Source of the DNA: Aquibacillus kalidii
GTDB lineage: Bacteria; Bacillota; Bacilli; Bacillales; Amphibacillaceae
Direction of reading: 5' to 3'
DNA: 64,000 bases
Assembly (NCBI RefSeq): GCF_014280935.1
Contig: NZ_JACLZI010000039.1
Coordinates: 45,253 to 109,252, forward strand
Shown one piece after another: positions 55,000 through 63,660 of this stretch. Position 1 is the first letter of the stretch. Each line of letters opens with the position of its first letter. The notes below the pieces were generated by a model that ran no database searches, was not told the origin of the DNA, and worked only from the letters and a program-made list of their open reading frames with translations. A program made the translations under genes and the position numbers.

Positions 55000-56562
55000 A
55001 TGAAGCTTTTCAAAAAAATGTTTAAACAGAAGACAACTGATTCCATTTCATCCAACTCAGAGGAACAGCAGAAAATAAAGATTAGTTTAGATCAAAATAT
55101 AAAGTATATCAACGAAACATTAGGAAATAGTGATGACCTTGTTTCAAGAATCATTAGTGTAGGGCAAGAAAATAGAATGGAAATAGGTATTTTTTATATA
55201 GAGGGACTTGTAGATACACAACATATAAATGATTTCATTCTAGACCCGCTAATGGTCCGATTAGAAAATATAGACCAACAAAATGATTTACCTACTGTCA
55301 TCCAAAAATCCATTGTCTCAGTCGCAAAGGTTCAAGATGCACATCATCTTGATACGGCTTTATCGTCACTCTTCTCTGGACAAGTTATTATTCTCTTTGA
55401 TGGATTTACGAAGGGGTTTACTGTTGGATTAAGTGGTGGAAAATCTAGGAATGTAACAGAACCTTCTCAAGAATCTGTAATTAGAGGCCCTAAGGAGGGT
55501 TTTACTGAAACGATACGAACCAATACAGCATTAATTCGTCGAAAGATAAACAGTCCAAATCTTTGGGTTGAGTCGATGAATATAGGAACAGTCACGGAAA
55601 CAAAAATCTCTCTTATGTACATAAATGGTATTGTCAATAAAAAGGTATTAAAGGAAGTAAAAACACGTCTTGACAAAATAGAAATTGATGGAATATTGGA
55701 AAGTAATTATATTGAGGAGTTAATACAAGATAAAACCTTTTCTCCATTTCCCACGATAAATAATACGGAACGCCCTGATGTTGTCTCCGCTTCTCTATTG
55801 GAAGGACGTGTAGCAATACTCGTAGACGGTACGCCCTTTGTTCTAGTAGTACCTTCCTTATTTATTGAGTTTTTTCACGCTGCAGAGGATCACTACCAGC
55901 GTTGGGACTTTAGTACGTTTATTCGTACACTTCGTATAATGAGCTTCTTTATTACCTTATTAGCTCCATCATTATTTATTGCGATCACTACTTTTCACCA
56001 AGAAATGATACCTACCCCACTTCTTATTAGTTTAGCAGCACAACGTGAAGGAGTTCCATTTCCTGCATTTATTGAAGCATTAATGATGGAAATAACCTTT
56101 GAGATTTTACGTGAAGGCGGTATCAGAATGCCCAAATCTGTTGGTCAATCCATATCTATTGTTGGAACATTAGTTATTGGAACAGCTGCGGTTGAGGCTG
56201 GTTTTATCTCAGCAGCTATGGTAATCGTTGTTTCCATAACAGCTATAGCCAGTTTTACCATACCTGCATACAACATGAGTATTTCTATAAGAATGATCCG
56301 GTTTATATTTATGGGATTGGCTGCATCTTTTGGTTTGTTTGGGATTACGATTGCATTTATTGGACTGATCCTACACTTATGTAGTTTGCGATCCTTTGGT
56401 GTACCTTATATGAGCCCATTTGGCCCTTTCAATGTTCAGGATCAAAAAGATTCATTGTTCAGGTTCCCTCTTTGGGGATTCAAAACTAGGCCACGTTTAA
56501 TTAGTCAACAAAACAGAAAACGAATGGAAAGTCGTTATCCGAAACCACCATTTGATAAGTAG
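55000..56562 (+). CDS. GerA-family spore germination protein (A subunit)
   Basis: 520 residues. The N-terminal soluble half (SLDQNIKYINETLGNSDDLVSRIISVG, IFYIEGLVDTQHINDFIL, FSGQVIILFDG) is followed by RGPKEGFTETIRTNTALIRRKI, GRVAILVDGTPFVLVVPSLFIEFFHAAEDHYQRW and five membrane segments in the C-terminal half. It is a subunit of the inner-membrane germinant receptor of the spore. ATG 55000 follows AAAAAGGTG; the frame back to 54958 has no site. Confidence 0.95.
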   Translation: MKLFKKMFKQKTTDSISSNSEEQQKIKISLDQNIKYINETLGNSDDLVSRIISVGQENRMEIGIFYIEGLVDTQHINDFILDPLMVRLENIDQQNDLPTVIQKSIVSVAKVQDAHHLDTALSSLFSGQVIILFDGFTKGFTVGLSGGKSRNVTEPSQESVIRGPKEGFTETIRTNTALIRRKINSPNLWVESMNIGTVTETKISLMYINGIVNKKVLKEVKTRLDKIEIDGILESNYIEELIQDKTFSPFPTINNTERPDVVSASLLEGRVAILVDGTPFVLVVPSLFIEFFHAAEDHYQRWDFSTFIRTLRIMSFFITLLAPSLFIAITTFHQEMIPTPLLISLAAQREGVPFPAFIEALMMEITFEILREGGIRMPKSVGQSISIVGTLVIGTAAVEAGFISAAMVIVVSITAIASFTIPAYNMSISIRMIRFIFMGLAASFGLFGITIAFIGLILHLCSLRSFGVPYMSPFGPFNVQDQKDSLFRFPLWGFKTRPRLISQQNRKRMESRYPKPPFDK

Positions 56563-56585
56563 AAAAAGAATCGAGGCTTTATTAG

Positions 56586-57791
56586 ATGACAAAAAAAATA
56601 ATTATACTTTTACTTCCATGTATCCTTCTTCTATTCATAACTGGTTGCTGGAATCGTCGTGAATTAAATGACCTCGCAATAAGCTTGGGTGAAGGAATTG
56701 ACTTAGAAGGTGATAGTTATAGGATATCCACTCAAATTGTCATACCTGGTGAGATTGCTTCAAAGTCGACTGGGTCAAGCTCTAATATACCTGTTAGACT
56801 CTTTACTACGAAAGAAGATACTGTTTTTGAAGCTATGCGAGAAATGACAACAGTAAGCCCAAGAATAATATATCACTCACATCTTCGCGTTCTAGTAATA
56901 GGGGAAGAATTAGCTAGAAAAGGTATTGATGAAGTTTTAGACTATTTCTCTAGAGATCATGAACTTAGGACTGACTTTTATATTGTTATAGCAAAGGATA
57001 CAAGTGCTGAAAATGTTCTTTCGATATTAACTGCGATCGAAAAGATTCCCGCAAATAGTATTGTTTCTTCTCTTGAAACTTCTGAGAAAACATGGGCACC
57101 AACAACTGCAGTTAAATTAGATGAACTTATTCAAGATTTGGTAACCGAAGGAAAAAATCCTGTATTACCTGGAATAGAAATTATTGGAGACCCTTCTAAT
57201 GGAAAGTCTAAACAGAACATTGAAAGTATAACCCCTTCCTCCTATTTAAAATATTCAAGTATCGCAGTTTTCAAGAAGGGAAAAATGTTAGGTTGGTTAG
57301 ATAGAGAACAAAGTAAGGGCTATAACCTAATTATGAATAATGTGGAAAGTACTATAGCTGATGTTAGGTGTCCAGATAAAAAAAAATTTAACTTTGAAAT
57401 TAAGAAATCACAAGCAGAAGTAACAGCTAATGTAAGAAACAACACACCTAAAATAAATGTTTCTATTAAAGCTGAAGGAAATATTGGAGAAATGAATTGT
57501 GAGCTTGACCTAACGAAGCAGACTACAATAGAGAAATTACAGAAGTTAATTGAGTCAGATCTTAAACATGTTGTACAGGATGCAATTAAAAGTGTACAAG
57601 ATGAGTATAGTGTTGACATATTCGGATTCGGTGACACTATTCATCGTTCTGATAAGAATTCTTGGAAATCATTGAAAAAGGAATGGAATGAGAAGCATTT
57701 TTCTGAGCTTGAAGTTGACGTAAAAGTAGATGTGAAAATACGCCGCTTAGGTAAAATCAGTAATTCATTCCTTACTGAAATAAAGGAGTAA
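56586..57791 (+). CDS. Ger(x)C family germination lipoprotein (C subunit)
   Basis: 401 residues with lipoprotein signal LLLFITGC21WNRREL. The W-N-R-R-E-L-N-D-L-A sequence directly after the lipid Cys is the family hallmark. Three-domain Ger(x)C fold: RLFTTKEDTVFEAMREMTTVSPRIIYHSHLRVLVIGEELARKG, and the C-terminal domain with KVDVKIRRLGKISNSF. It anchors the receptor on the outer side of the inner spore membrane. It follows the A subunit gene by 23 nt. Confidence 0.95.
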   Translation: MTKKIIILLLPCILLLFITGCWNRRELNDLAISLGEGIDLEGDSYRISTQIVIPGEIASKSTGSSSNIPVRLFTTKEDTVFEAMREMTTVSPRIIYHSHLRVLVIGEELARKGIDEVLDYFSRDHELRTDFYIVIAKDTSAENVLSILTAIEKIPANSIVSSLETSEKTWAPTTAVKLDELIQDLVTEGKNPVLPGIEIIGDPSNGKSKQNIESITPSSYLKYSSIAVFKKGKMLGWLDREQSKGYNLIMNNVESTIADVRCPDKKKFNFEIKKSQAEVTANVRNNTPKINVSIKAEGNIGEMNCELDLTKQTTIEKLQKLIESDLKHVVQDAIKSVQDEYSVDIFGFGDTIHRSDKNSWKSLKKEWNEKHFSELEVDVKVDVKIRRLGKISNSFLTEIKE

Positions 57792-57797
57792 CTTTTT

Positions 57798-58034
57798 ATG
57801 ATTTGGAAAATAATAGGCTTAACTCTCATTGTTTCTCTCATTATTTTTACTGAAGTACCGTTACTTGTGCGAAAAAAAGGGATAAAGGAATTATGTGCAT
57901 TTAGTGTTCTACTTCTTGTTGGTGTGGTATTGAATATCGTTCTGATTTTTGAGGTTAACATTACTAGTCCTCTGGAAGTACTTATCATCATTTATAAACC
58001 AATTAGTGATTATGTCCAGGCACTATTAAATTAG
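57798..58034 (+). CDS. Small membrane protein of ger operons (D-subunit-like)
   Basis: 78 residues with two membrane segments (IIGLTLIVSLIIFTEVPLL and LCAFSVLLLVGVVLNIVLIF) and the tail ISDYVQALLN. Small two-helix proteins of 70-80 residues encoded inside gerA-type operons have been described as D subunits that modulate receptor function in Bacillus. Position between C and B genes and size fit; sequence alone does not prove the role. SD AAAGGAG precedes the ATG. Confidence 0.75.
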   Translation: MIWKIIGLTLIVSLIIFTEVPLLVRKKGIKELCAFSVLLLVGVVLNIVLIFEVNITSPLEVLIIIYKPISDYVQALLN

Positions 58035-58081
58035 CACCATAATCGCTAGTAGATAATGTAGCAGTTTTGGAGGGATTTCCT

Positions 58082-59194
58082 ATTACAAGTTATAAAATAA
58101 ACACAACCCAATTATTTGTTTTAATTTTTCTCTTCGAAGTAGGAAGTTCTATTGTTGTCGGGATAGGTTTTGATGCCAAGCAAGATGCTTGGCTAGCAAT
58201 CTTACTAGCATTGATTGGCGGTATCTTATTATTTACTGTTTATGCACTATTGTTTTACCAATTCCCTAATTATGTACTGACAGAATACGTAGAATTAGTA
58301 TTCGGGAAACTAATTGGTAAGTTAGTTGCACTCGTTTATGTGATGTATTTTCTTTATATTGCTGCTAGAGTGTTGCGTGATTTCGGAGACTTACTTATTA
58401 CAACCACACTTAGCCAAACACCTTTGTTGGTCATAAACCTGATCATTGTGCTGTTAGTCATGTATAGTTGTCATCTAGGGATTGAAGTGATCGCCAGGGC
58501 AGGAAACATATTTTTTATCATATGGATTATGTTGGCTTTTTTATTTTTCCTATTTGTATTCGTAGCTCAATTACCTAAAGTCGAAAACCTTCAACCAGTT
58601 CTTGAGAATGGATGGATGCCTGTTGTAAAAGCAGCATTTCCCACAACGTTAACATTTCCTTTTGGAGAGCTCATTGTATTCACGATGATCTTCCCATTTT
58701 TAAACCGAAAACAAGCACTATTTAAAACTGGTCTTATTGCACTTCTATTCAGTGGATTGCTACTAACTGTAACGATGACTGTTATTCTTAGTATCCTTGG
58801 ACCTACATTAAGTAGTAGTACTCAGTTTCCTTTTTTGGAGGCAATCTCGAAAGTAAGTATTGCCGATATTATACAACGTCTTGATCCAATTGCTCTTGTC
58901 ATCCTAATTATAGGCATATACTTCAAGATTGTAATTTTCTATTTTTGCAGTGTATATGGTTTTGAAAAAATATGGAGACTAAAGGAAAATAGGCGAAAGT
59001 ATCTTTTACTAATTTCAGGAGTATCCATTCTTACATTGTCTATAGTGATGGCTGAGGGACTAACAGAACATTTACAGATAGGGATAAGAATTGTACCTCT
59101 ATATTTGCACCTTCCGCTCCAAGTATTTGTTCCGATATTAATTTTACTTATACATCTAGTAAAACGCACAGTGAGTAAGACTATTCAAAAATAA
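58082..59194 (+). CDS. GerB-family germination permease (B subunit), possible ATT start
   Basis: About 370 residues with ten membrane segments: SYKINTTQLFVLIFLFEVGSSIVVGIGFDAKQDAW, YVMYFLYIAARVLRDFGDLL, GIEVIARAGN and FPFGELIVFTMIFPFLNRK. B subunits form the ligand-binding membrane part of germinant receptors. Start: the only upstream codon of normal type is a TTG at 58067 that overlaps the SD itself; an ATT at 58082 lies 7 nt after GGAGGG and gives a typical N-terminus. Last gene of the operon. Confidence 0.9.
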   Translation: MTSYKINTTQLFVLIFLFEVGSSIVVGIGFDAKQDAWLAILLALIGGILLFTVYALLFYQFPNYVLTEYVELVFGKLIGKLVALVYVMYFLYIAARVLRDFGDLLITTTLSQTPLLVINLIIVLLVMYSCHLGIEVIARAGNIFFIIWIMLAFLFFLFVFVAQLPKVENLQPVLENGWMPVVKAAFPTTLTFPFGELIVFTMIFPFLNRKQALFKTGLIALLFSGLLLTVTMTVILSILGPTLSSSTQFPFLEAISKVSIADIIQRLDPIALVILIIGIYFKIVIFYFCSVYGFEKIWRLKENRRKYLLLISGVSILTLSIVMAEGLTEHLQIGIRIVPLYLHLPLQVFVPILILLIHLVKRTVSKTIQK

Positions 59195-59604
59195 AACGTG
59201 TTTACAAGACTTAGTGATTTATTTTATTCCATAAATCAATGAAGAGGGAAACTGTTTAACGTGGAAGGAAATATAAGGGGTTTCGAGTATAGCTATTGGT
59301 ATAATAGCTCTTATAATTACGGACTTAGTTTAGTACAGAGAGTCAGCCTTTATCAACCCCGATTCAGTTCAGGGTGCCTATCCGTTCTTCTTAACGTTAA
59401 TTTCCGTCCTCAGCCCCAACGATGTATATAGTTTTACACAATTGGTCCGACCCTTATATCGCATGAAGTAAGATTCTCACCTCCCTTTCCCACACATACA
59501 CTTCTTATTTATGTGTAAAATCTATTAAACAATAGGATAGATAATTTACACAACTACATTAGTCGGCGGTTGGCCATCTTCCTTCAAGAGGGGAGATAGT
59601 AAAG
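59195..59604. other. Gap with a protein-like remnant
   Basis: Plus-strand frame around 59280-59470 reads SIAIGIIALIITDLV, a stop, then SAFINPDSVQGAYPFFLTLI and PLYRMK. It looks like the 3' part of a lost membrane-protein gene but has no start and an internal stop. Family not recognised. Confidence 0.3.
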
Positions 59605-59748
59605 ATGACGATATTTGATTCATTAAGTTTAATAGTACAATCTAACATTTTACTTACAGCAGGGGTAATTCATTGTTACGATTGTCGTCTATCTAAACAA
59701 AAAAGAAGTAACCGCCCCAGACCAAGGATGTGGTTACTTCTTCTTTAG
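59605..59748 (+). pseudogene. Type I holin-like toxin (TxpA/BsrG/Fst class), frameshifted
   Basis: ATG 59605 has an excellent site (AGAGGGGAG, 9 nt). Frame 1 starts MTIFDSLSLIVQSNILLTAG, like the MTVYESL-type toxins, then turns basic and ends at TAG 59748. In another frame the same DNA from 59670 reads IVTIVVYLNKKEVTAPDQG, the usual membrane part and KK end of these toxins. So an indel near 59665 split the gene. The flanking stem GAAGTAACCGC / GATGTGGTTACTTC (59704-59742) and a terminator at 59794 are typical of the toxin and antisense RNA pair. Confidence 0.65.
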
Positions 59749-59793
59749 ATATAACATTTCTGGTCAACCGTCTTTATACGGTCTGTAGTTGTA

Positions 59794-59830
59794 GGTATCG
59801 AGTAGTTGACTGCTACTTGATACCTTTTTT
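59794..59830 (+). terminator. Terminator of the toxin locus
   Basis: Stem GGTATCGAGTAG / CTACTTGATACC (one G-T pair), 7-nt loop, TTTTTT. Its complement could also start an antisense RNA region on the other strand. Confidence 0.85.
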
Positions 59831-60004
59831 CTATCTTTAATCTTTGTGATAGTGTTTAATCAGAGATAATAAACCTTACATTTTCACGGAGAATATATGA
59901 TGTGAGTGACAAATGGGAATGTTATCATTCTCTAAAGCTCTCCTTTTTCATATAATGAAACTTAACGAAATTAAATTACCAAATACATAGGAGAGGAGAG
60001 CATA

Positions 60005-60922
60005 ATGAATAGTAATTTAGCATTATTATATATTGGTATAGGGGCTTCGTTATGGGGGATTATCGGGGTGTTTGTAACCTACCTTTACGATATGGGCTTT
60101 ACACCAACACATGTCGTGACCATTCGTGTCATATCCACTTCCATATTTTTAACCGTTTATGTTCTCATTAAAAATCGAGAACTGTTCAAAATTAAGATAG
60201 CCGATAGTAAGTATTTTGTTGGAACTGGTGTGATTAGTATTGTCTTTTTTAATTGGTGCTTATTTCGCGCCATGGAAGAAACGTCTATTTCAATTGCATT
60301 CATTCTTCTTTATACTGCACCAGCATTTGTAACGATTTTCTCAAGAATTATTTTCAAGGAATCTCTCACGACTCGAAAGGTTATCGCTTTGATGATTACG
60401 ATTGTTGGCTGCTCCTTCGTGGTTGGCATCCTTCCTCATTCCAATGGAAATTTCTCAACTCTTGGGTTAATTCTTGGACTTGGTTCAGGTTTCTTTTATG
60501 CACTATACAGCATATTTGGGAAGTTTGCGCTCTTAAAGTATGACGCTTTAACGGTCACGATCTATACCTTTTTATTCGCAGCAATAGCCATTATTCCTTT
60601 TAGTGGTATTTGGAAAGTTGCCCCTTTATTTGCAAACTTGCATGTATGGCTTTATATCATTGGTCTAGGCCTTCTCTCCACCATGCTGCCTTTCCTCTTG
60701 TACACAAAAGGATTAAGCGTAATAGAATCCAGTCGCGCATCCATCATAGCAACCATTGAACCTGTAGTAGCAGCGCTAACAGGATTTATCTTATTTCAGG
60801 AACAATTAAACCTATGGCAATATGTTGGAATCATTTTCGTTATTTCAGCTGTCATTTTTGTTCAAGAAAAATCCCAAAAGACTTACAAACAAGCTTTCTT
60901 ATCTGATGAGCCTTCTCTTTGA
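60005..60922 (+). CDS. EamA-family (DMT) exporter
   Basis: 305 residues with ten membrane helices in two EamA repeats: GASLWGIIGVFVTYLYDMGFTPTHVVTIRVIST in the first, SGFFYALYSIFGKFAL and STMLPFLLYTKGLSVIESSRASIIATIEPVVAALTGFILFQEQL in the second. Family members export amino acids or metabolites. ATG 60005 is preceded by GGAGAGGAG. Monocistronic with its own terminator; substrate unknown. Confidence 0.93.
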   Translation: MNSNLALLYIGIGASLWGIIGVFVTYLYDMGFTPTHVVTIRVISTSIFLTVYVLIKNRELFKIKIADSKYFVGTGVISIVFFNWCLFRAMEETSISIAFILLYTAPAFVTIFSRIIFKESLTTRKVIALMITIVGCSFVVGILPHSNGNFSTLGLILGLGSGFFYALYSIFGKFALLKYDALTVTIYTFLFAAIAIIPFSGIWKVAPLFANLHVWLYIIGLGLLSTMLPFLLYTKGLSVIESSRASIIATIEPVVAALTGFILFQEQLNLWQYVGIIFVISAVIFVQEKSQKTYKQAFLSDEPSL

Positions 60923-60949
60923 AAAATTAATGAGGAGAAGGCTCTTTTT
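60908..60949 (+). terminator. Terminator of the EamA gene
   Basis: GAGCCTTCTC / GAGAAGGCTC with a loop of about 17 nt and CTTTTTC following. The left arm overlaps the last codons. Confidence 0.85.
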
Positions 60950-60951
60950 CA

Positions 60952-61160
60952 CTATTTATAGCTTTCGTAGCGTTTAAGATGGTGACCACATATTATTACA
61001 TTTATTTCATAGCTCCATTCTAAATCACTAACGCATGCTTCCTTTATTACATTCAAAAAAGGGGGATTTGAGGGGTATAGCGAAACATATCTAGCAAATA
61101 AGCTGGACTTTCCTTTAGACAAGTGTCCATTAGAGGATAGTCCACCTTTAACTCTGTTTC
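60952..61160 (-). pseudogene. Possible remnant of a toxin-locus gene
   Basis: Open minus-strand frame of about 65 residues without start (VKGGLSSNGHLSKGKSS...) that ends VIICGHHLKRYESYK. The sequence is polar and protein-like; upstream stops cut it off. It lies just behind the ADP-ribosylglycohydrolase gene and may be another decayed cassette. Confidence 0.27.
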
Positions 61161-61187
61161 TATATCTAATGAATACGTTATTATTTT

Positions 61188-62213
61188 TTAGATATTACCA
61201 TACTCTTCCACAATGGCTTTATTGGCACAAAATTCATAGAACTTCTCTATTAAATGATCTATATCTTCCTTTTTAACTATTTTTGCTAACCATTCTTCTG
61301 GAATTCCATCCATTTTATAATACATACCTGCTAATGCACCAGTAATAGATGCGACAGTATCCGTATCATCACCTAAGTTAACAGCTGTTAGTATTGCATC
61401 TTTAAAACTTTTGGTATTTCCTAGACTCCAAATCGCTGCCTCTAAAGTATGAACCACATATCCATCTGAAGCAATTTCGTCTATGGGTACCTCCCAAAAA
61501 TTTTCTTCAAAAATACGTTTATAATGATTTAACTCTTTTCTATATATATGATTATCATTAAAATTTTCATAGAATAATTCACTTATATCTTTTATAGACT
61601 TTTCTAGCGAATTATTATGAAATAACCTAAGTAATAGCTCAACATAAATGATAGATCCTACTATTGCGCGAGGATGAGAATGCGTAATTTCCGTATATTG
61701 TTTAATTAATTCTACTTTTTTCTCAAAACTAAATTCATTATGGAGTAGAAAAACAAGTGGTGATATTCTCATAATTGCTCCATTTCCATTTTCATACTCA
61801 GAGGTTCCACCACAATTTGATGCTGGGACACCGTTCTTAAATTTTGAAATGGCTTCGCTAGTCGATACACCAATATCAAATGTCTCGCCATAAGGGGTAC
61901 AATAACCAGAATCTCTATATCGTACAAATTTATCCATTAAACTATTTATTGTCCCTTTTTCTATGATATTCTCTACCAAACATAACGTTAACGAGGTATC
62001 ATCTGACCAAGTACCTGGTGGCTGATTATATGTGCCGTAACCCATTACATCATTTATATAAAAGGTACCTCTTTTTTTAAATTCTACAGGAACCCCCATT
62101 AAATCTCCTATAATCCCACCGTACATAGTTGGAAGCACTTTCTTCTTTATATTGAAACCGAGAAAGATTTTATTATCATCATTCCATCTATCTGTCATTC
62201 TTCTACCAGACAT
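61188..62213 (-). CDS. ADP-ribosylglycohydrolase family protein
   Basis: About 341 residues of the DraG/ARH fold. Metal ligands are visible in YGGIIGDLMGVPVEF, PGTWSDDTSLTLCLVE (S-D-D-T), GNGAIMRISPL, SHPRAIVGSIIYVELL and NLGDDTDTVASITGALAG (D-D-T-D-T-V). It removes ADP-ribose from proteins or other targets. ATG 62213 is 6 nt after AGGTG. In the context of a toxin tip and orphan immunity-like genes upstream, a role as immunity against an ADP-ribosylating toxin (as known for Tri1-type proteins) is plausible. Confidence 0.9.
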   Translation of the reverse strand: MSGRRMTDRWNDDNKIFLGFNIKKKVLPTMYGGIIGDLMGVPVEFKKRGTFYINDVMGYGTYNQPPGTWSDDTSLTLCLVENIIEKGTINSLMDKFVRYRDSGYCTPYGETFDIGVSTSEAISKFKNGVPASNCGGTSEYENGNGAIMRISPLVFLLHNEFSFEKKVELIKQYTEITHSHPRAIVGSIIYVELLLRLFHNNSLEKSIKDISELFYENFNDNHIYRKELNHYKRIFEENFWEVPIDEIASDGYVVHTLEAAIWSLGNTKSFKDAILTAVNLGDDTDTVASITGALAGMYYKMDGIPEEWLAKIVKKEDIDHLIEKFYEFCANKAIVEEYGNI

Positions 62214-62222
62214 ATTTTTCAC

Positions 62223-62441
62223 CTACTTATCTAATTTCAAATCTAAAACAATATCTAGTCTTCCATTACTATCAATATCAACACTCTTTATTACCATCTC
62301 TTACCCGGAATTCAAAAGTAACTCCGCTTCATCTGGATAATGACTGATTTTAACAACATAGGCTGCATTAATTGGAATATTTATCTCCCCAGAACATCCA
62401 ATGCTCCAATTAATAGAAATAGAAAAAAATGTTGAATTCAT
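62223..62441 (-). pseudogene. Small gene with in-frame stop upstream of the ADP-ribosylglycohydrolase
   Basis: From ATG 62441: MNSTFFSISINWSIGCSGEI, VVKISHYPDEAELLLNSG, then TAA at 62303-62301, then the same frame continues EMVIKSVDIDSNGRLDIVLDLKLDK to TAG at 62223. The two parts read as one 72-residue protein broken by a stop. It ends 9 bp before the hydrolase start. It could be an immunity-type gene in decay. No SD is evident. Confidence 0.45.
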
Positions 62442-62475
62442 GGACGTTAATTGGTAAGAAATAAGGACAAAGAAT

Positions 62476-62754
62476 TTATAATTGCAGCAATAGTTCTTCA
62501 GTTAATTTTTCAGCTTTATACATTTCTTCTAATAATGGATTATTATAGTCATTATAACTATCCATATATGCGCGAACGCCACCTTTAATATTTATTGCTT
62601 TAATATCCTTTCTAGCCTCTAATACTCCTCTTGCATTCTTGTACCGTTTATATATAAGCTGCAAAACACCACTACTAATATCTTGGATATAATCTTTTTC
62701 CAATATCCCTAGCACTATTTTTATTTGGTCAATTAATTGTAGTTCTTTATTCAT
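62476..62754 (-). CDS. Small helical protein, possible immunity protein
   Basis: 92 residues: MNKELQLIDQIKIVLGILEK, GVLQLIYKRYKNARGVLEARKDIKAINIKGGVRAYMDSY, and the end YKAEKLTEELLLQL. Soluble and all-helical. ATG 62754 is 9 nt after GAGG. Proteins of this size and style often stand behind polymorphic toxins, which is the only basis for the suggestion. The frame back to 62814 is not needed. Confidence 0.6.
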   Translation of the reverse strand: MNKELQLIDQIKIVLGILEKDYIQDISSGVLQLIYKRYKNARGVLEARKDIKAINIKGGVRAYMDSYNDYNNPLLEEMYKAEKLTEELLLQL

Positions 62755-63038
62755 GGCATCCATCCTCATCACTTCAATAGCTATATTGGTACTGAACGAT
62801 ATTAAAGGGAACAAACCCCTTCGTTCTTGATTTCTAGAAACCTGTACAGAGTATGATATAACTATACCAGAACTGAGGTTGTTGAATTACCAGAGTAGCA
62901 AATGTTGAAAATGGTGTGGCTATTTTAATTGAGTATAAAGGGGATGGGGTATTAAAGGAAGCAAGGGGACGGCACTTTTTCTTCATTAACTTAAAAAGAA
63001 GTAGAAGAACCGTTCCTCTACTTCTCATATTCGCACTT
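62755..63038. repeat. Gap with GACGGTTC-family hairpin
   Basis: GGAAGCAAGGGGACGGCAC and AGTAGAAGAACCGTTCC (62958-63018) form the repeat, with TTCTTC/GAAGAAG inner arms. Just left of it (62885-62958, plus strand) ITRVANVENGVAILIEYKGDG reads open and may be a trace of another lost cassette. Confidence 0.6.
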
Positions 63039-63647
63039 TCACCCTAAAAGATATAATACCTTTAGAGCTTCTATAAATTCAGGATCATTTCTTACTTCAA
63101 TCTGATTAATAGCATCATTAAATAGGCTTAGTTTAAAAGAAAAATTGTAAAGAACAATCGAGGCACTATTCAAGTTTCTAGATTTAGTTATGTATATCTT
63201 AGTGTCGCCTTTTCCTAAAAATAAAACATTATATCTATCATTCGCGCTTTTTTCTAAAATTATGCTATTTGGTTTGAGATTGAAAAATGAATAATAATGT
63301 TTATCTGAATAATTTTCTAAGATATTTTGAATATCATTTAATGATATTGCACTTTCAATCTCCTTTTGACCATTTGTATTATATTTTCTTACTTCTAATT
63401 TACTTTTCGAGAAAATATATAAAGCTATTAAGGAATTATATTTATCTGAAAAAGTATCTACTTTGTATTCTTTTCCTCTAACAACTTCAAAAAGGTCATA
63501 ATGATTATTTACTTCATTTAAAGTCAATTTAACAGTAGTTTCGGAATAATCTCCTTCACTTAAGGGGGCTACTGAAATAGTATCATTTTCCTTTTTGATC
63601 ACTTTAAATTCTGTTTCAATTAAATGATATATGCCATTAATGTCCAA
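63039..63647 (-). CDS. Candidate immunity protein next to the TNT toxin tip
   Basis: 202 residues, soluble, mixed alpha/beta: DINGIYHLIETEFKVIKKEND, VKLTLNEVNNHYDLFEVVRG, and ENYSDKHYYSFFNLKPNSIIL. Not recognised as a known family. The TTG start at 63647 is 8 nt after AAAGGAG, and 13 nt separate it from the stop of the toxin tip, an arrangement typical for toxin and cognate immunity genes. The link is by position only. Confidence 0.65.
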   Translation of the reverse strand: MDINGIYHLIETEFKVIKKENDTISVAPLSEGDYSETTVKLTLNEVNNHYDLFEVVRGKEYKVDTFSDKYNSLIALYIFSKSKLEVRKYNTNGQKEIESAISLNDIQNILENYSDKHYYSFFNLKPNSIILEKSANDRYNVLFLGKGDTKIYITKSRNLNSASIVLYNFSFKLSLFNDAINQIEVRNDPEFIEALKVLYLLG

Positions 63648-63660
63648 ATTACACACTCCT

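Noticed and set aside
62834..63028. Minus-strand 64-codon frame between the immunity-like genes
   Set aside because: It covers the interspersed hairpin repeat and has no ribosome site.
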